The notes beneath the pieces are model-generated. The model ran no database searches. It was not told the origin of the DNA and worked only from the letters and a program-made list of their open reading frames with translations. A stretch of 64,000 nucleotides of DNA from NCBI GenBank assembly GCA_016716625.1, contig JADJVJ010000001.1, forward strand, positions 1,426,001 to 1,490,000. The letters run 5' to 3'. Below are positions 7,677 to 16,630 of this stretch, piece after piece; the first letter of the stretch is position 1; the number at the start of each line of letters is the position of its first letter. Made by a program: the position numbers and the translations under genes. This stretch comes from Nostocoides sp. GTDB lineage: Bacteria > Actinomycetota > Actinomycetes > Actinomycetales > Dermatophilaceae.

Positions 7677-8740
7677 TCAGAGAGAGTCGACCAGCGACGC
7701 CATGGTACGCACCGTTCGGGCCCGTTCGTCGGGTCGCAGGCCGATCGGCTGGATCGCGACCGTGGTGATGCCCGCCCCGGCGAACCTCCGCAGGCCGGCC
7801 GCGACCCGCTCCGCGGGGCCGATGAGGGAGACCTCGTCGACGAGCTCAACGGGGACCGCGGCGGCCGCGTCCCGGGCCCTCCCCTCCAGGTACAGGTCCT
7901 GGATCCGGGTCGCGGCCTCCCCGAAACCCATCCGACGGGCAAGGTCGTTGTAGAAGTTCTGCTCCCGCGACCCCATGCCGCCGACATATAGGGCCACATA
8001 GGCCGCGACCCGGGCTCGGGCGGAGTCGAGGTCGTCGGTGATCGCGGCCTGGACGGAGGCGACGGTGTCGAAGCCGGTGAGCGGATCCGAGCCGTCCGCA
8101 CCGAAACCGGCCAGGCGGCGGCCGGCGCGCAGGTGATCGAGCGAGTCCGGGGCGTTCGATGGGGACACCAGGATGCCGTGCCAACCGTCCGCGAGCTCGC
8201 CGACAAGTTCGAGGTTGCGGGGTCCGACGGCGGCGAGATAGATGGGGATCCGCGGCTGGACTGGGCGGACCGTGAGCCGAAGGGCTTTCCCTGGACCCCC
8301 GGGAAGCGGGAGCGGGTAGTGCGGTCCGGGGCTGGTCACGGTTTCCCGCGCGAGGGCGGTCCGGACGATGCCGACATACTCGCGGGTGCGCGCCAAGGGT
8401 GACCGGAACGGCATCCCGTGCCAGCCCTCGGAGACCTGCGGGCCGGAGACCCCCAGGCCGAGGAGCATCCGTCCACCGGAGAGCATGTCGAGGGTCGCGG
8501 CCGTCATCGCGGTCATCGCCGGGGAGCGCCCGGGGATCTGCATAACCGCCGAGCCGAGGCCGATCGTCGACGTCTGGGCCCCGATCCAGGAGAGCACAGT
8601 GGGGGCGTCCGAACCGTAGGCCTCGGCGACCCAGACCATGGCATAGCCACACTCTTCGGCGGCGCGGGCCAGAGCGACCGCGTCACCCCCGAGGCCGACC
8701 CCGGCATAACCCAGGTTGAGGCCGAGCCGAATCGCCTCGG

Positions 8741-8744
<4 letters not shown>
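7677..8744 (-). CDS. LLM-class F420-dependent oxidoreductase
   Basis: A 355-residue luciferase-like monooxygenase-superfamily TIM barrel, probably using coenzyme F420; the substrate is unknown. Visible features are the N-terminal strand LGLNLGY, GLGSAVMQIPGRSP, LDMLSGGRMLLGLGVSGPQV (the flavin/F420 phosphate region) and a C-terminal GLRRFAGAGITTVAIQP strand. It resembles the TIGR03559-type group. The GTG start overlaps the stop of the upstream Asp-tract gene by four bases, so translation is coupled. Confidence 0.88.
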
Positions 8745-9151
<407 letters not shown>

Positions 9152-9189
9152 GTCTTGACGGTATCTGCTTTCGCCACACAATGGCACCA

Positions 9190-9396
9190 ATGATCGAGTA
9201 CGAGTACCGGCAGCTCGCCTTCGCGCGTGGCACGCCCAAAGGGGAGATCCGGCGCGCGCTCACCGACCAGGCCGAGTATGGCCGGTGGGAGCTCGATCGG
9301 ACCGTGATCTACCGCGGCGGCCTGGTCCGAACCAGGCTCCGCCGCAAGATCATTCGCGCTGCTCCGAGCACCGTTCAGGTCAGCTGGACGCAATGA
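9190..9396 (+). CDS. DUF5703 family small protein
   Basis: A 68-residue basic protein common in actinobacteria; function unknown. The family signature is visible as EYRQLAFARGTPKGEIRRAL and, at the C-terminus, VRTRLRRKIIRA. The ATG at 9190 (MIEYEYRQL) is preferred; an in-frame ATG at 9181 adds three residues. It is divergent from the Asp-tract gene and its last 17 bases overlap the convergent peptidase gene. Confidence 0.85.
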   Translation: MIEYEYRQLAFARGTPKGEIRRALTDQAEYGRWELDRTVIYRGGLVRTRLRRKIIRAAPSTVQVSWTQ

Positions 9397-10726
9397 ACCG
9401 GCGCAGCACCCGCACCCCGAACTGAAGCGAGGCGACCGGAACTCGCTCGTTGATCCCGTGGAACATGGGTCCGAAGTCGAGGTCAGCCGGCAGCCGCAGG
9501 GGCGCGAAGCCGTAGCCGGTGATGCCGAGCAGCGAGAGCGCCTTGTTGTCGGTCCCCCCGGAGAGGCAGTAGGGCAGGACCCGCGCTCCCGGGTCCTCGG
9601 CCTCGATCGCGGCAACCATGGCATCGACGAGGGGCCCGTCGAAGGGCGCCTCCAGCGAGATGTCGCCGACGAGGACGTCCACGTCGACGTGTCCGCCGGC
9701 AAGATCCTTGATCGTTGCCAGCAAAGCGTCCTCGTGCCCAGGCAGGAAGCGGCAGTCGATGCTCGCGGTGGCCTCTTGCGGGATGACGTTGTGCTTGTAC
9801 CCCGCCGAGAGCATCGTCGGATTGCTCGTGTCCCGTAGCGTGCCGAGCACGAACCCCTTGGCCCCACCGAGGTGGGCTAGGACGTCCTCGAGGTTGTCGA
9901 GGTCGTAGCCGGTGCCGGTGATCTCCGACACCCCGTCCAGGAGGGCCTTGACCGAGGGGATGAGCTCGCGCGGCCACGGATGGGTGGCGATCCGGGCCAC
10001 GGCCTGCGCGAGCCGAGTCACCGGGTTCTCGTCGTTGGGGACCGAGCCATGACCCGCCCGGCCATGCGCGGTGAGACGAAGCCAGGCGATGCCCTTCTCG
10101 GCGGACTGCAGCAGGTAGGCCCGCTGTTCGCCACCACCGGCCCGAGGCAGGGTGACGCTGAAGCCACCGACCTCGCTGATCGCCTCGCTCACGCCCGCGA
10201 AGACCTCGCTGTGGTGCTCGACCATGAAGTGGCTGCCCTGGCGGCCACCGGCCTCCTCGTCGGCGAAGAAGACCACGACGAGGTCGCGGGGCGGGCGGGT
10301 GCCGGTGCGGGCCAGGTCACGGACGACGGCGAGGATCATCGCGTCCATACCCTTCATGTCGACGGCACCGCGACCCCAGATGAGACCGTCGACCTCCTCA
10401 CCGCCGAACGGGTCACGTTCCCAGTCGGGAGCGTGCGCCGGCACCACATCGAGGTGTCCGTGGACGCAGAGCGCGGGCCGGTCGGGGTCTGCCCCGGGCA
10501 GTCGGACCGCGACGGTGACCCGCCCAGGGGCGGCCTCGTAGGTCTGCGGGTCCAGTCCCACCTCGCGGAGGCGTTCCACGACGTATGCCGCCGCCTGCGC
10601 CTCCCCGGGGCCGCTGCCGTCACCGTAGTTGCTGGAGTCGATCCGGATGAGCTCCTGGCAGAGCCGACCGACCTCGGCTTCGGCGTCGGTGAGGGCTGTG
10701 GGCTGGGACGGCGTCCATTCGCTCAT
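9380..10726 (-). CDS. M20/M28 family zinc dipeptidase-like hydrolase
   Basis: A 448-residue cytoplasmic metallohydrolase related to ArgE/DapE/carnosinase-type peptidases. Metal ligands are visible in ALCVHGHLDVVPA, GRGAVDMKGMDA and FADEEAGGRQG (Glu-Glu pair), with a dimerisation-domain His in RAGHGSVPNDEN and the last His in MFHGINERVP. The exact amide substrate cannot be told. The ATG at 10726 (MSEWTPSQ) follows TAGAGT by 8 bases; the longer frame to 10969 reads back through tRNA-Leu and is excluded. Confidence 0.9.
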   Translation of the reverse strand: MSEWTPSQPTALTDAEAEVGRLCQELIRIDSSNYGDGSGPGEAQAAAYVVERLREVGLDPQTYEAAPGRVTVAVRLPGADPDRPALCVHGHLDVVPAHAPDWERDPFGGEEVDGLIWGRGAVDMKGMDAMILAVVRDLARTGTRPPRDLVVVFFADEEAGGRQGSHFMVEHHSEVFAGVSEAISEVGGFSVTLPRAGGGEQRAYLLQSAEKGIAWLRLTAHGRAGHGSVPNDENPVTRLAQAVARIATHPWPRELIPSVKALLDGVSEITGTGYDLDNLEDVLAHLGGAKGFVLGTLRDTSNPTMLSAGYKHNVIPQEATASIDCRFLPGHEDALLATIKDLAGGHVDVDVLVGDISLEAPFDGPLVDAMVAAIEAEDPGARVLPYCLSGGTDNKALSLLGITGYGFAPLRLPADLDFGPMFHGINERVPVASLQFGVRVLRRFIASS

Positions 10727-10883
10727 GTTTGGCCACTCTAGGCCCCGCCACTGGGACGGCGCGTCGGCATACTCGGTGGTCCGACGCGGCGGCTCGGCGG
10801 CGGCTTCGGTTTCGGATTTCTCGGCGCGACCGTGTATCGTTCCGGGACGTCGCTGGCTCTCCCCGAGCCGCGCGAAACCACTC

Positions 10884-10968
10884 GTCCGGGTGGCGGAATA
10901 GGCAGACGCGCTAGCTTGAGGTGCTAGTGCCCGTATAGGGCATGGGGGTTCAAGTCCCCCCTCGGACA
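10884..10968 (+). tRNA. tRNA-Leu (anticodon GAG)
   Basis: The acceptor stem GTCCGGG pairs with CTCGGAC (10961-10967); the anticodon stem GCTAG/CTAGC encloses the loop TTGAGGT, giving anticodon GAG for CUC codons. A long variable arm (about 15 bases around GTGCCCGTATAGGGCAT) and the T-loop GGTTCAAGTCC are typical of leucine tRNAs. The 3' CCA is not encoded in full. A strong hairpin follows 12 bases downstream. Confidence 0.96.
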
Positions 10969-11778
10969 CCGATGGCCCAATGGCCCGTGATCAGCGAGAA
11001 ATCGCCGTTCACGGGCCATCGGCTTGACCGGCCGGCCTCGGGGCGACAGACAGGTCTGGGCCGGGGGCAGGGCCGCCCGGGAGACGAAGGCGTCGGTCAC
11101 CTTCCCCAAGAGCGAGTCACCCGTCGAGGCTGCCCCGCTCGTTGGCTTGGCGCCGACAGTCCAGGTCTTGTCCGCGACGTTGATCTCGCCAACGGCCGAC
11201 CGCTTGCTCACCACGACACAACCATCGACGCGCACCTCGAGCCGGGTCCCGACCTTGGCGCATTCCAGCCAGTGCCAGCGACCGTCGGTGATGGGCGTGG
11301 CCGCAGCGAGATGCTGGGTCTTCAGCGAGCCGGAGAACTGGCATCGCGGCACCCCTTGCACGGTGCGGGCCGGGTTGTTCGCGAGTTCGAGCTTGACGAC
11401 GTGCTTCCCCGGACCGCTGGTGCCCGCCTGGAGGAGATTGGCGTGCTCGTCGGTCGTCGCAAGTCGCATCCCGATGACGATGTCACCGGTCCCAGGCGAC
11501 AGGTCAGCGGAGGGGCTCACCAGGAGCCGTCCGTGGTCATTGAAGTCGGTCCAGGAACCAGAGCGGATCGACACTCCCGGCATGAGCGGGTCGAGCCGGG
11601 CATCGTGGCCCTGCCCGGTGGCATCCAGCCACGACGTGCGCATGTCCCAGCGGGCCTCGTAGGTCCCGGAGCCCACGGCGATGGCGGTGCTCAGCGTGGC
11701 GGCGATCAGTCCGGCCACCATGACGGTGGCCGCGAGCCGCGAGCCCCGCAGCGCCCGGGTGTGGCTGGGTGTCCTCAT
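10924..11778 (-). CDS. Secreted LamG/concanavalin-like domain protein, 3' end running into tRNA-Leu
   Basis: A 284-residue protein with a signal peptide (residues about 1-36, RGSRLAATVMVAGLIAATLSTAIA) and one laminin-G/concanavalin-like jelly-roll domain (residues about 42-250), with the family-like segments VKLELANNP and GRWHWLECAKVGTRLEVRVDG. Probably exported and sugar- or protein-binding; ligand unknown. The domain is complete at GKVTDAFVSRAALPP, after which no stop occurs until the frame has crossed a hairpin and 45 bases of the antisense tRNA-Leu. The tail CPRGDLNPHALYGH is the antisense of that tRNA, so the natural C-terminus may have been lost. Good GGGAGG ribosome site before the ATG. 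Confidence 0.75.
   Translation of the reverse strand: MRTPSHTRALRGSRLAATVMVAGLIAATLSTAIAVGSGTYEARWDMRTSWLDATGQGHDARLDPLMPGVSIRSGSWTDFNDHGRLLVSPSADLSPGTGDIVIGMRLATTDEHANLLQAGTSGPGKHVVKLELANNPARTVQGVPRCQFSGSLKTQHLAAATPITDGRWHWLECAKVGTRLEVRVDGCVVVSKRSAVGEINVADKTWTVGAKPTSGAASTGDSLLGKVTDAFVSRAALPPAQTCLSPRGRPVKPMARERRFLADHGPLGHRCPRGDLNPHALYGH
10980..11019 (+). terminator. Hairpin downstream of tRNA-Leu
   Basis: An 11-bp perfect stem, ATGGCCCGTGA (10980-10990) with TCACGGGCCAT (11009-11019), and an 18-base loop. It starts 12 bases after the tRNA and has no T-run. It lies inside the C-terminal frame of the LamG gene. Confidence 0.6.
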
Positions 11779-11902
11779 GTGATCCTCCCGATCATGCGGC
11801 GTGAACGGCGCGTGGCGATGGTGCGCAGGCTAGCCCGCGCAGGCCTCGCCTGGAGGCCTTTTGGTCCAGGTCGCGGGACTCTTGCCCCGGGCCCGGGCAA
11901 CG

Positions 11903-12721
11903 TCATCGCCGGGCGGGCACCCGCAGGGCATAGGCAGCCACGGCACCGGCCGCGGCGACGTTGAGGGAGTCCACTCCCCCGGCCATCGGGATGCGGACGG
12001 TGAGGTCGACCGCCGCGAGCGTACGCCGCGACAACCCGTCGCCCTCGGTGCCGAGCACAAGCGCGAGCCGCTCGGGCGGGTCCGCCGCCAGGTCGTCCAG
12101 GCTCACCGAGTCCTGCTCGAGGGCGAGCGCGGCAACCGTGAACCCCGCCGAGCGCAAGACCTCCACTCCCCCGGGCCACGGATCGATCCGGGTCCACGGC
12201 ACCTGGAACACTGTGCCCATGGAGACCCGAATCGCCCGGCGATAGAACGGATCCGCACATCGCGGGGTGACCAGGACGGCATCCACCGACAGGGCAGCGG
12301 CGCTACGAAAGACCGCGCCCACATTGGTGTGGTCGACGATGTCCTCCAAGACGAGCACCCGCCGCGCCTCCCGCACGATGTCGCCCACCGGCGGCAGCAC
12401 CGGACGGTGCATGGCCGCGAGCGCGCCGCGGTGCAGGTGGAAACCGGTGAGCCCCTCGATGACCTCGTGCTCGCCCACCCAGACGGGTATGCCGTCGGCC
12501 TCCGCCTGCGCGACGAGGTCGGCGAGATCGGTGAGCCAGCGCTCCGCCATGAGGTAGGACCGGGGCCGGTGCCCGGCCTGCAGGGCCCGACGGATGACCT
12601 TCTCCGACTCGGCGATGTACAGCCCCCGCGCCGGCTCGCTGCGCCGCCGCAGCGCAACATCGGTGAGACCGACGTAGTCGGCGAGGGCGGGGTCGTCCGC
12701 GGAGGTGACGCGCTGCGGCAT
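11903..12721 (-). CDS. SpoU/TrmH-family RNA 2'-O-methyltransferase
   Basis: A 272-residue SPOUT methyltransferase acting on rRNA or tRNA with S-adenosylmethionine. The N-terminal L30e-like substrate domain includes LYIAESEKVIRRAL (residues about 34-48). The three SPOUT motifs are visible: VLEDIVDHTNVGAVFRSAAA, LALVLGTEGDGLS and VRIPMAGGVDSLNVAAAGA (the trefoil-knot cofactor site). The ATG at 12721 lies 8 bases after TACGCT and sits in a GTATGCCG octamer. The modified nucleotide is not predictable from sequence alone. Confidence 0.92.
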   Translation of the reverse strand: MPQRVTSADDPALADYVGLTDVALRRRSEPARGLYIAESEKVIRRALQAGHRPRSYLMAERWLTDLADLVAQAEADGIPVWVGEHEVIEGLTGFHLHRGALAAMHRPVLPPVGDIVREARRVLVLEDIVDHTNVGAVFRSAAALSVDAVLVTPRCADPFYRRAIRVSMGTVFQVPWTRIDPWPGGVEVLRSAGFTVAALALEQDSVSLDDLAADPPERLALVLGTEGDGLSRRTLAAVDLTVRIPMAGGVDSLNVAAAGAVAAYALRVPARR

Positions 12722-12758
12722 ACCTGCGAAGCGTAGTGGCCGGGGACACCGACCCGGT

Positions 12759-13484
12759 TCAGGCGACTGCCGCCCGGGCGAGCACACCGACCGCGGCAAC
12801 GACACAGAAGAGCAGTACCCAGCGACGGAAGCGGTCCGCATCGATCCGGGCCCGCAGCGGTGCGGCCGCGACGTAGCCGAGGATGACAAACGGTGCCCAG
12901 ACCGCACCGGCGATGAGCTGGTCGCGCTGCAGTTCCCCCGCGAACGCGAGCCCGGCGAGCGAAGTCAACGAACCGAGCACGAAGGTGGCTCCGAGGGTGC
13001 CACGGGCGCGTTCCGGTGGCTCGTTGCGCAACACCATGGCGAGGAACGGGCCACCAATCGAGGCAGCGGTTCCCGCCACACCGCTGATGAGCCCGGCGAT
13101 GACCGCCGAACGGGGCGTGTTGCCGATATCGAACGCCCACACCGAAAGCGCCACCGTGACCAGGAGGAGCACACCGACCGCAACGGCGATGACCCGAGCG
13201 GACCACCAGGCGACCACGGCGACCCCGAGCGGAGTCGCCAGCATCCGCGCCGACATCGACCAGCCGAACATCCGCCAGTCGATCTGAGACCTGCCCGCGC
13301 TCACCTGGACGGCGGCCAAGGTGAACCCGGCCATGAGCACGGCCGCCGGCATGAGCGAGGGGGCGAGGATCACGGTCACCGGTGCGGCCACGACCGCCAC
13401 CCCGAACCCCACGGTCCCCTGGACCAGCGCGCCGAGCGCGACGACGCAGCCCAGCAGCAGGACCAGTCCCCAGCCGACGGTCAC
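12759..13484 (-). CDS. TauE/SafE family permease (second of a pair)
   Basis: A 241-residue membrane protein of the sulfite exporter TauE/SafE family, with seven to eight hydrophobic helices and the repeated glycine-rich motif QGTVGFGVAVVAAPV near the start and GVAGTAASIGGPFLAMVL in the second half. The family moves small organosulfur or organic anions; the substrate is unknown. The start GTG at 13484 overlaps the stop of the preceding TauE/SafE gene by GTGA, so the two may form a heteromeric carrier. Confidence 0.87.
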   Translation of the reverse strand: MTVGWGLVLLLGCVVALGALVQGTVGFGVAVVAAPVTVILAPSLMPAAVLMAGFTLAAVQVSAGRSQIDWRMFGWSMSARMLATPLGVAVVAWWSARVIAVAVGVLLLVTVALSVWAFDIGNTPRSAVIAGLISGVAGTAASIGGPFLAMVLRNEPPERARGTLGATFVLGSLTSLAGLAFAGELQRDQLIAGAVWAPFVILGYVAAAPLRARIDADRFRRWVLLFCVVAAVGVLARAAVA

Positions 13485-14245
13485 GAGAAGGCCACGAGTT
13501 TGACGATCGCGGCCACGCCGACGACGACGATGAGTGCGCGCAGCACCGCCGGCGGGATCCGCCGGCCCACGGTGGACCCGACGACCCCGCCGATAACCGA
13601 CCCGATGGCGATGAGACCGACGACGGCCCAGTCGATGTGGTCGCGGGCAAAGAGCAGGAAGACCAGGGCCGCGACGAAGTTGACCGTGCTCGCGCAGACG
13701 TTCTTGTACCCGTTGAGCCGTTGCAGCGGATGGTGGGTCAAGGCACTGAAGATCCCCATGAGGATGACCCCCTGGGCCGCCCCGAAGTAGCCGCCGTAAG
13801 CGCCGGCGAGTCCGGTCGCCGACCGCAGCAGACCCCACCGGGTGGCCGGCTCCTCGCCGTGATGCCGGGCCGCCCAGGCGTTCATCTGCCGGCCGAAGAT
13901 GACCAAGACCAGCCCGAGCGCAATGAGCACGGGGACGATGGCCTTGAACCAGCCAGGGTCCAAGACGAGCAGGAGCACGGCCCCGAGGACTCCCCCGACA
14001 AAGGAGGCCGGGACAAGGCGCCGCAGGTCCCCCCGGGCCCCTCGCATCTCCGCGCGATAGCCGAAGGCCGCGGTGAAACTCCCCGGGACCAGCCCGAGGT
14101 TGTTGGAGACGTTGGCTGCGACCGGCGGCATACCGAAGAAGAGGAGGGTCGGAAAGGTGACCAGGGTGCCCGACCCGACGATCGTGTTGATCGTTCCCGC
14201 CGCGATGCCCGCAAGGACGATCGCGGCCGCCTCGAGCAGGCTCAC
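13481..14245 (-). CDS. TauE/SafE family permease (first of a pair)
   Basis: A 254-residue membrane protein with the family features IAAGTINTIVGSGTLVTFP in the first helix pair and GAYGGYFGAAQGVILM in the second, plus NGYKNVCASTVNFVAAL. It is co-translated with the SPFH gene upstream and the second TauE/SafE gene downstream (GTGA overlaps on both sides). The two carriers have clearly different sequences, so this is not a recent duplication. Confidence 0.88.
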   Translation of the reverse strand: MSLLEAAAIVLAGIAAGTINTIVGSGTLVTFPTLLFFGMPPVAANVSNNLGLVPGSFTAAFGYRAEMRGARGDLRRLVPASFVGGVLGAVLLLVLDPGWFKAIVPVLIALGLVLVIFGRQMNAWAARHHGEEPATRWGLLRSATGLAGAYGGYFGAAQGVILMGIFSALTHHPLQRLNGYKNVCASTVNFVAALVFLLFARDHIDWAVVGLIAIGSVIGGVVGSTVGRRIPPAVLRALIVVVGVAAIVKLVAFS

Positions 14246-15300
14246 GAGCGGGGCGTCTCCCCCTGCGCCGGTGAGGTCCGGCCCTCCTGGGTGGTCACAT
14301 CAGCAACGTCCTGACGGGCCTTGGCGAGGGCCTCGCTGGGGTCGGCCAGGGACACCGACTCAAAGACGTCATCGGCGGGGCCATCGGCCACCTCGACTTC
14401 TTCCTCACCGAGCCCCGGGCGGCCGGTGTCGCCGCGGCCGAGCATGCCGCCGATGCCCTTGAGGGCGTCGGTGAGTTCGCTGGGGATGATCCACATCTTG
14501 TTGCTGTCGCCGCGAGCGAGCTGCGGGAGCACCTGGAGGTACTGGTAGGCGAGCAGCTTCTCGGTCGGCCGGCCACGGTGGATCGCGTCGAAGACCTGCT
14601 GGATGGCGCGGGCCTGACCCTGAGCCTCGAGGATCCGGGCCTGGGCCGAACCCTCGGCGCGCAGGATCGAACTCTGCTTCTCACCCTCGGCGGTGAGGAT
14701 CTGGCTCGCCTTGACACCCTCGGCGTTGAGAATGGCCGCGCGACGGTCCCGCTCGGCCTTCATCTGCTTCTCCATGGACTCCTGGACCGACATCGGCGGG
14801 TCGATGGCCTTGAGCTCGACCCGGTTGACCCGGATCCCCCACTTGCCGGTGGCCTCGTCGAGCACCCCACGAAGCTGACCGTTGATCTGGTCGCGGCTGG
14901 TGAGAGTCTGCTCGAGGTCGAGCGAACCGATGACGTTCCGCAGGGTGGTGACGGTGAGCTGCTCGATACCCGCGATGAAGTTGGCGATTTCGTAGACCGC
15001 CGACTTCGCGTCGTTCACGGAGTAATAGATGACCGAGTCGATGTTGACCACGAGGTTGTCGCTGGTGATCACCGGCTGCGGCGGGAAGGAGACGACCTGC
15101 TCGCGGAGGTCGACGTTGGCGCGGACCTTGTCGACGAACGGGATGAGGAAGTGGATCCCGCCCTCGAGGGTGCGCGAGTACCGTCCGAGCCGCTCGATGA
15201 TGAGCGCGGTCTGCTGCGGGACGATCCGCACCGTCCGCATGAGCACGATGATGGCGAAGGCGAGGATGAGCAACGGGATGATCCACGCGAGGTCTGGCAT
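14242..15300 (-). CDS. SPFH/Band 7 (stomatin-like) membrane protein
   Basis: A 352-residue stomatin/prohibitin-like protein, anchored by one N-terminal helix (AWIIPLLILAFAIIVLM), then the band-7 domain (IVPQQTALIIERLGRYSRTL to about residue 200), a long Ala/Glu coiled coil around KQMKAERDRRAAILNAEGVK, and an acidic C-terminal tail. Such proteins make large membrane rings that organise lipids and proteases. It is next to nfeD, the usual partner. Start ATG at 15300 gives MPDLAW as in relatives; the longer frame is not supported. The stop overlaps the downstream TauE/SafE start by GTGA. Confidence 0.92.
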   Translation of the reverse strand: MPDLAWIIPLLILAFAIIVLMRTVRIVPQQTALIIERLGRYSRTLEGGIHFLIPFVDKVRANVDLREQVVSFPPQPVITSDNLVVNIDSVIYYSVNDAKSAVYEIANFIAGIEQLTVTTLRNVIGSLDLEQTLTSRDQINGQLRGVLDEATGKWGIRVNRVELKAIDPPMSVQESMEKQMKAERDRRAAILNAEGVKASQILTAEGEKQSSILRAEGSAQARILEAQGQARAIQQVFDAIHRGRPTEKLLAYQYLQVLPQLARGDSNKMWIIPSELTDALKGIGGMLGRGDTGRPGLGEEEVEVADGPADDVFESVSLADPSEALAKARQDVADVTTQEGRTSPAQGETPRS

Positions 15301-15346
15301 GAGGTCAGGTCCCCTTTCCTGGTGAGGTCTGCGGTGGGTGAGTCGT

Positions 15347-15805
15347 TCAGCCGAGCGGCGGCACGGGGGTGACGATCGCGGTCGCCCCCGAGATGGCAAG
15401 CACCCGGACCTCGGTCCCGGGCTCGCAGATGGGTGCGCCCTCGGCGAGGGTTGCGCTCCACACCTCACCGCCGAGCTTGATCCGGCCGCCGGTGCGGGTG
15501 ACCGCGTCGAGAACCCGCGCCTCGCGGCCCACGAGCGAGGGTGCCCCGATGCCGTGGTCGATCTCCCCATCGACGAAGTGCCTCGTAATGATCGGTCGGA
15601 CGACGGCGAGGAGGAGGAGCGCGACGACGGCAGCGGCGACCACCTGGACCAGGAACGAGCCGCCGACCGCGGCGGCGATCGCGCCCGCGACCGCTCCCCC
15701 AGCGAACATGACGAAGACGAAGTCGACGGTCATCGCCTCGATCGCGGCGAGCACGAGAGCAAGCCCGATCCACGCGACGACGGCGTTCTCAGTGAGCCAG
15801 TTCAT
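15347..15805 (-). CDS. NfeD-like membrane protein
   Basis: A 152-residue short-form NfeD protein: three to four N-terminal hydrophobic helices (VVAWIGLALVLAAIEAM; FVMFAGGAVAGAIAAAVGG; LLLLAVVRPIIT) and a C-terminal OB-fold domain starting at LVGREARVLDAV and ending VRVLAISGATAIVTP. NfeD proteins pair with SPFH proteins in membrane microdomains, and the next gene on this strand is one. No clear ribosome site was identified. Confidence 0.9.
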   Translation of the reverse strand: MNWLTENAVVAWIGLALVLAAIEAMTVDFVFVMFAGGAVAGAIAAAVGGSFLVQVVAAAVVALLLLAVVRPIITRHFVDGEIDHGIGAPSLVGREARVLDAVTRTGGRIKLGGEVWSATLAEGAPICEPGTEVRVLAISGATAIVTPVPPLG

Positions 15806-15835
15806 GGCTCGATCATTCCATGCCTTCCGCCGGGC

Positions 15836-16630
15836 TCAACGAGCGCGAGCCGCATAGCGTCGTCCGCGACTCGTCTCGTGGATTTCGAGGTCTATCGGAA
15901 GCCCGAAGGTCGCCTCGAGGGTGTCCGCGGTGAGCGCCAGTTCGAGCGGCCCCTGAGCGACGATCCGTCCTTCGCGCAGGAGCAGGACGTCGGTGAAGGA
16001 GGGCGGGATCTCCTCGACGTGATGGGTGACCAGGACAAGCGCCGGCGCGGCGAGATCCTGCGCCAACTGACCAAGCCGGTGGACCAGGTCCTCGCGTCCC
16101 CCCAAGTCGAGACCGGCGGCCGGCTCATCGAGCAGCATGAGCTCGGGATCGGTCATCAGGGCGCGGGCGATCTGGACCCGCTTACGCTCGCCCTCGCTCA
16201 GGGTGCCGTATCGCCGTTCCCAGAGCCCGCCTGCGCCGAGGGTGTCCAGGAGGTCCTGGGCACGCCCCTCATCGAGGGTGTCGTACCGCTCACGCCAGCG
16301 CCCCACGACGCCATACGAGGCGGTGACGACGACGTCGCGCACCCGCTCGCCGGCCGGGATGCGCTCGGCAAGGCTCGCGCTCGCCAGGCCTATCCGGGGA
16401 CGCAACTCGAAGACGTCAACCGCCCCGAGGACCTCACCGAGCACCCCGGCAACCCCCGTGGTCGGGTGCATCCGTCCGGCCGCGAGCTGCAGCAGGGTCG
16501 TTTTGCCTGCGCCGTTGGGGCCGAGGATGACCCAGCGCTGACCCTCCTCGACCTCCCAGGTGATGTCGGTGAGGAGGTGGTTGGCGCCGCGAACGACGCC
16601 CACACCCGCGAAGGCGAGGACGTCACTCAT
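15836..16630 (-). CDS. ABC transporter ATP-binding protein
   Basis: A 264-residue single ATPase without a permease beside it. Walker A LGPNGAGKTTLL, signature LSEGERKRVQIARAL, Walker B LMLLDEPAAGLD and the switch His in VTHHVEEIPPSFTDVLLL are all intact. The C-terminal region after VAQGPLELALT is short. The VTHHVEEIPPSF form resembles the YlmA/molybdate-type stand-alone ATPases; substrate unknown. The ATG at 16630 shares one base with the stop of glgA (TGATG), so the two genes are likely coupled. Confidence 0.87.
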   Translation of the reverse strand: MSDVLAFAGVGVVRGANHLLTDITWEVEEGQRWVILGPNGAGKTTLLQLAAGRMHPTTGVAGVLGEVLGAVDVFELRPRIGLASASLAERIPAGERVRDVVVTASYGVVGRWRERYDTLDEGRAQDLLDTLGAGGLWERRYGTLSEGERKRVQIARALMTDPELMLLDEPAAGLDLGGREDLVHRLGQLAQDLAAPALVLVTHHVEEIPPSFTDVLLLREGRIVAQGPLELALTADTLEATFGLPIDLEIHETSRGRRYAARAR

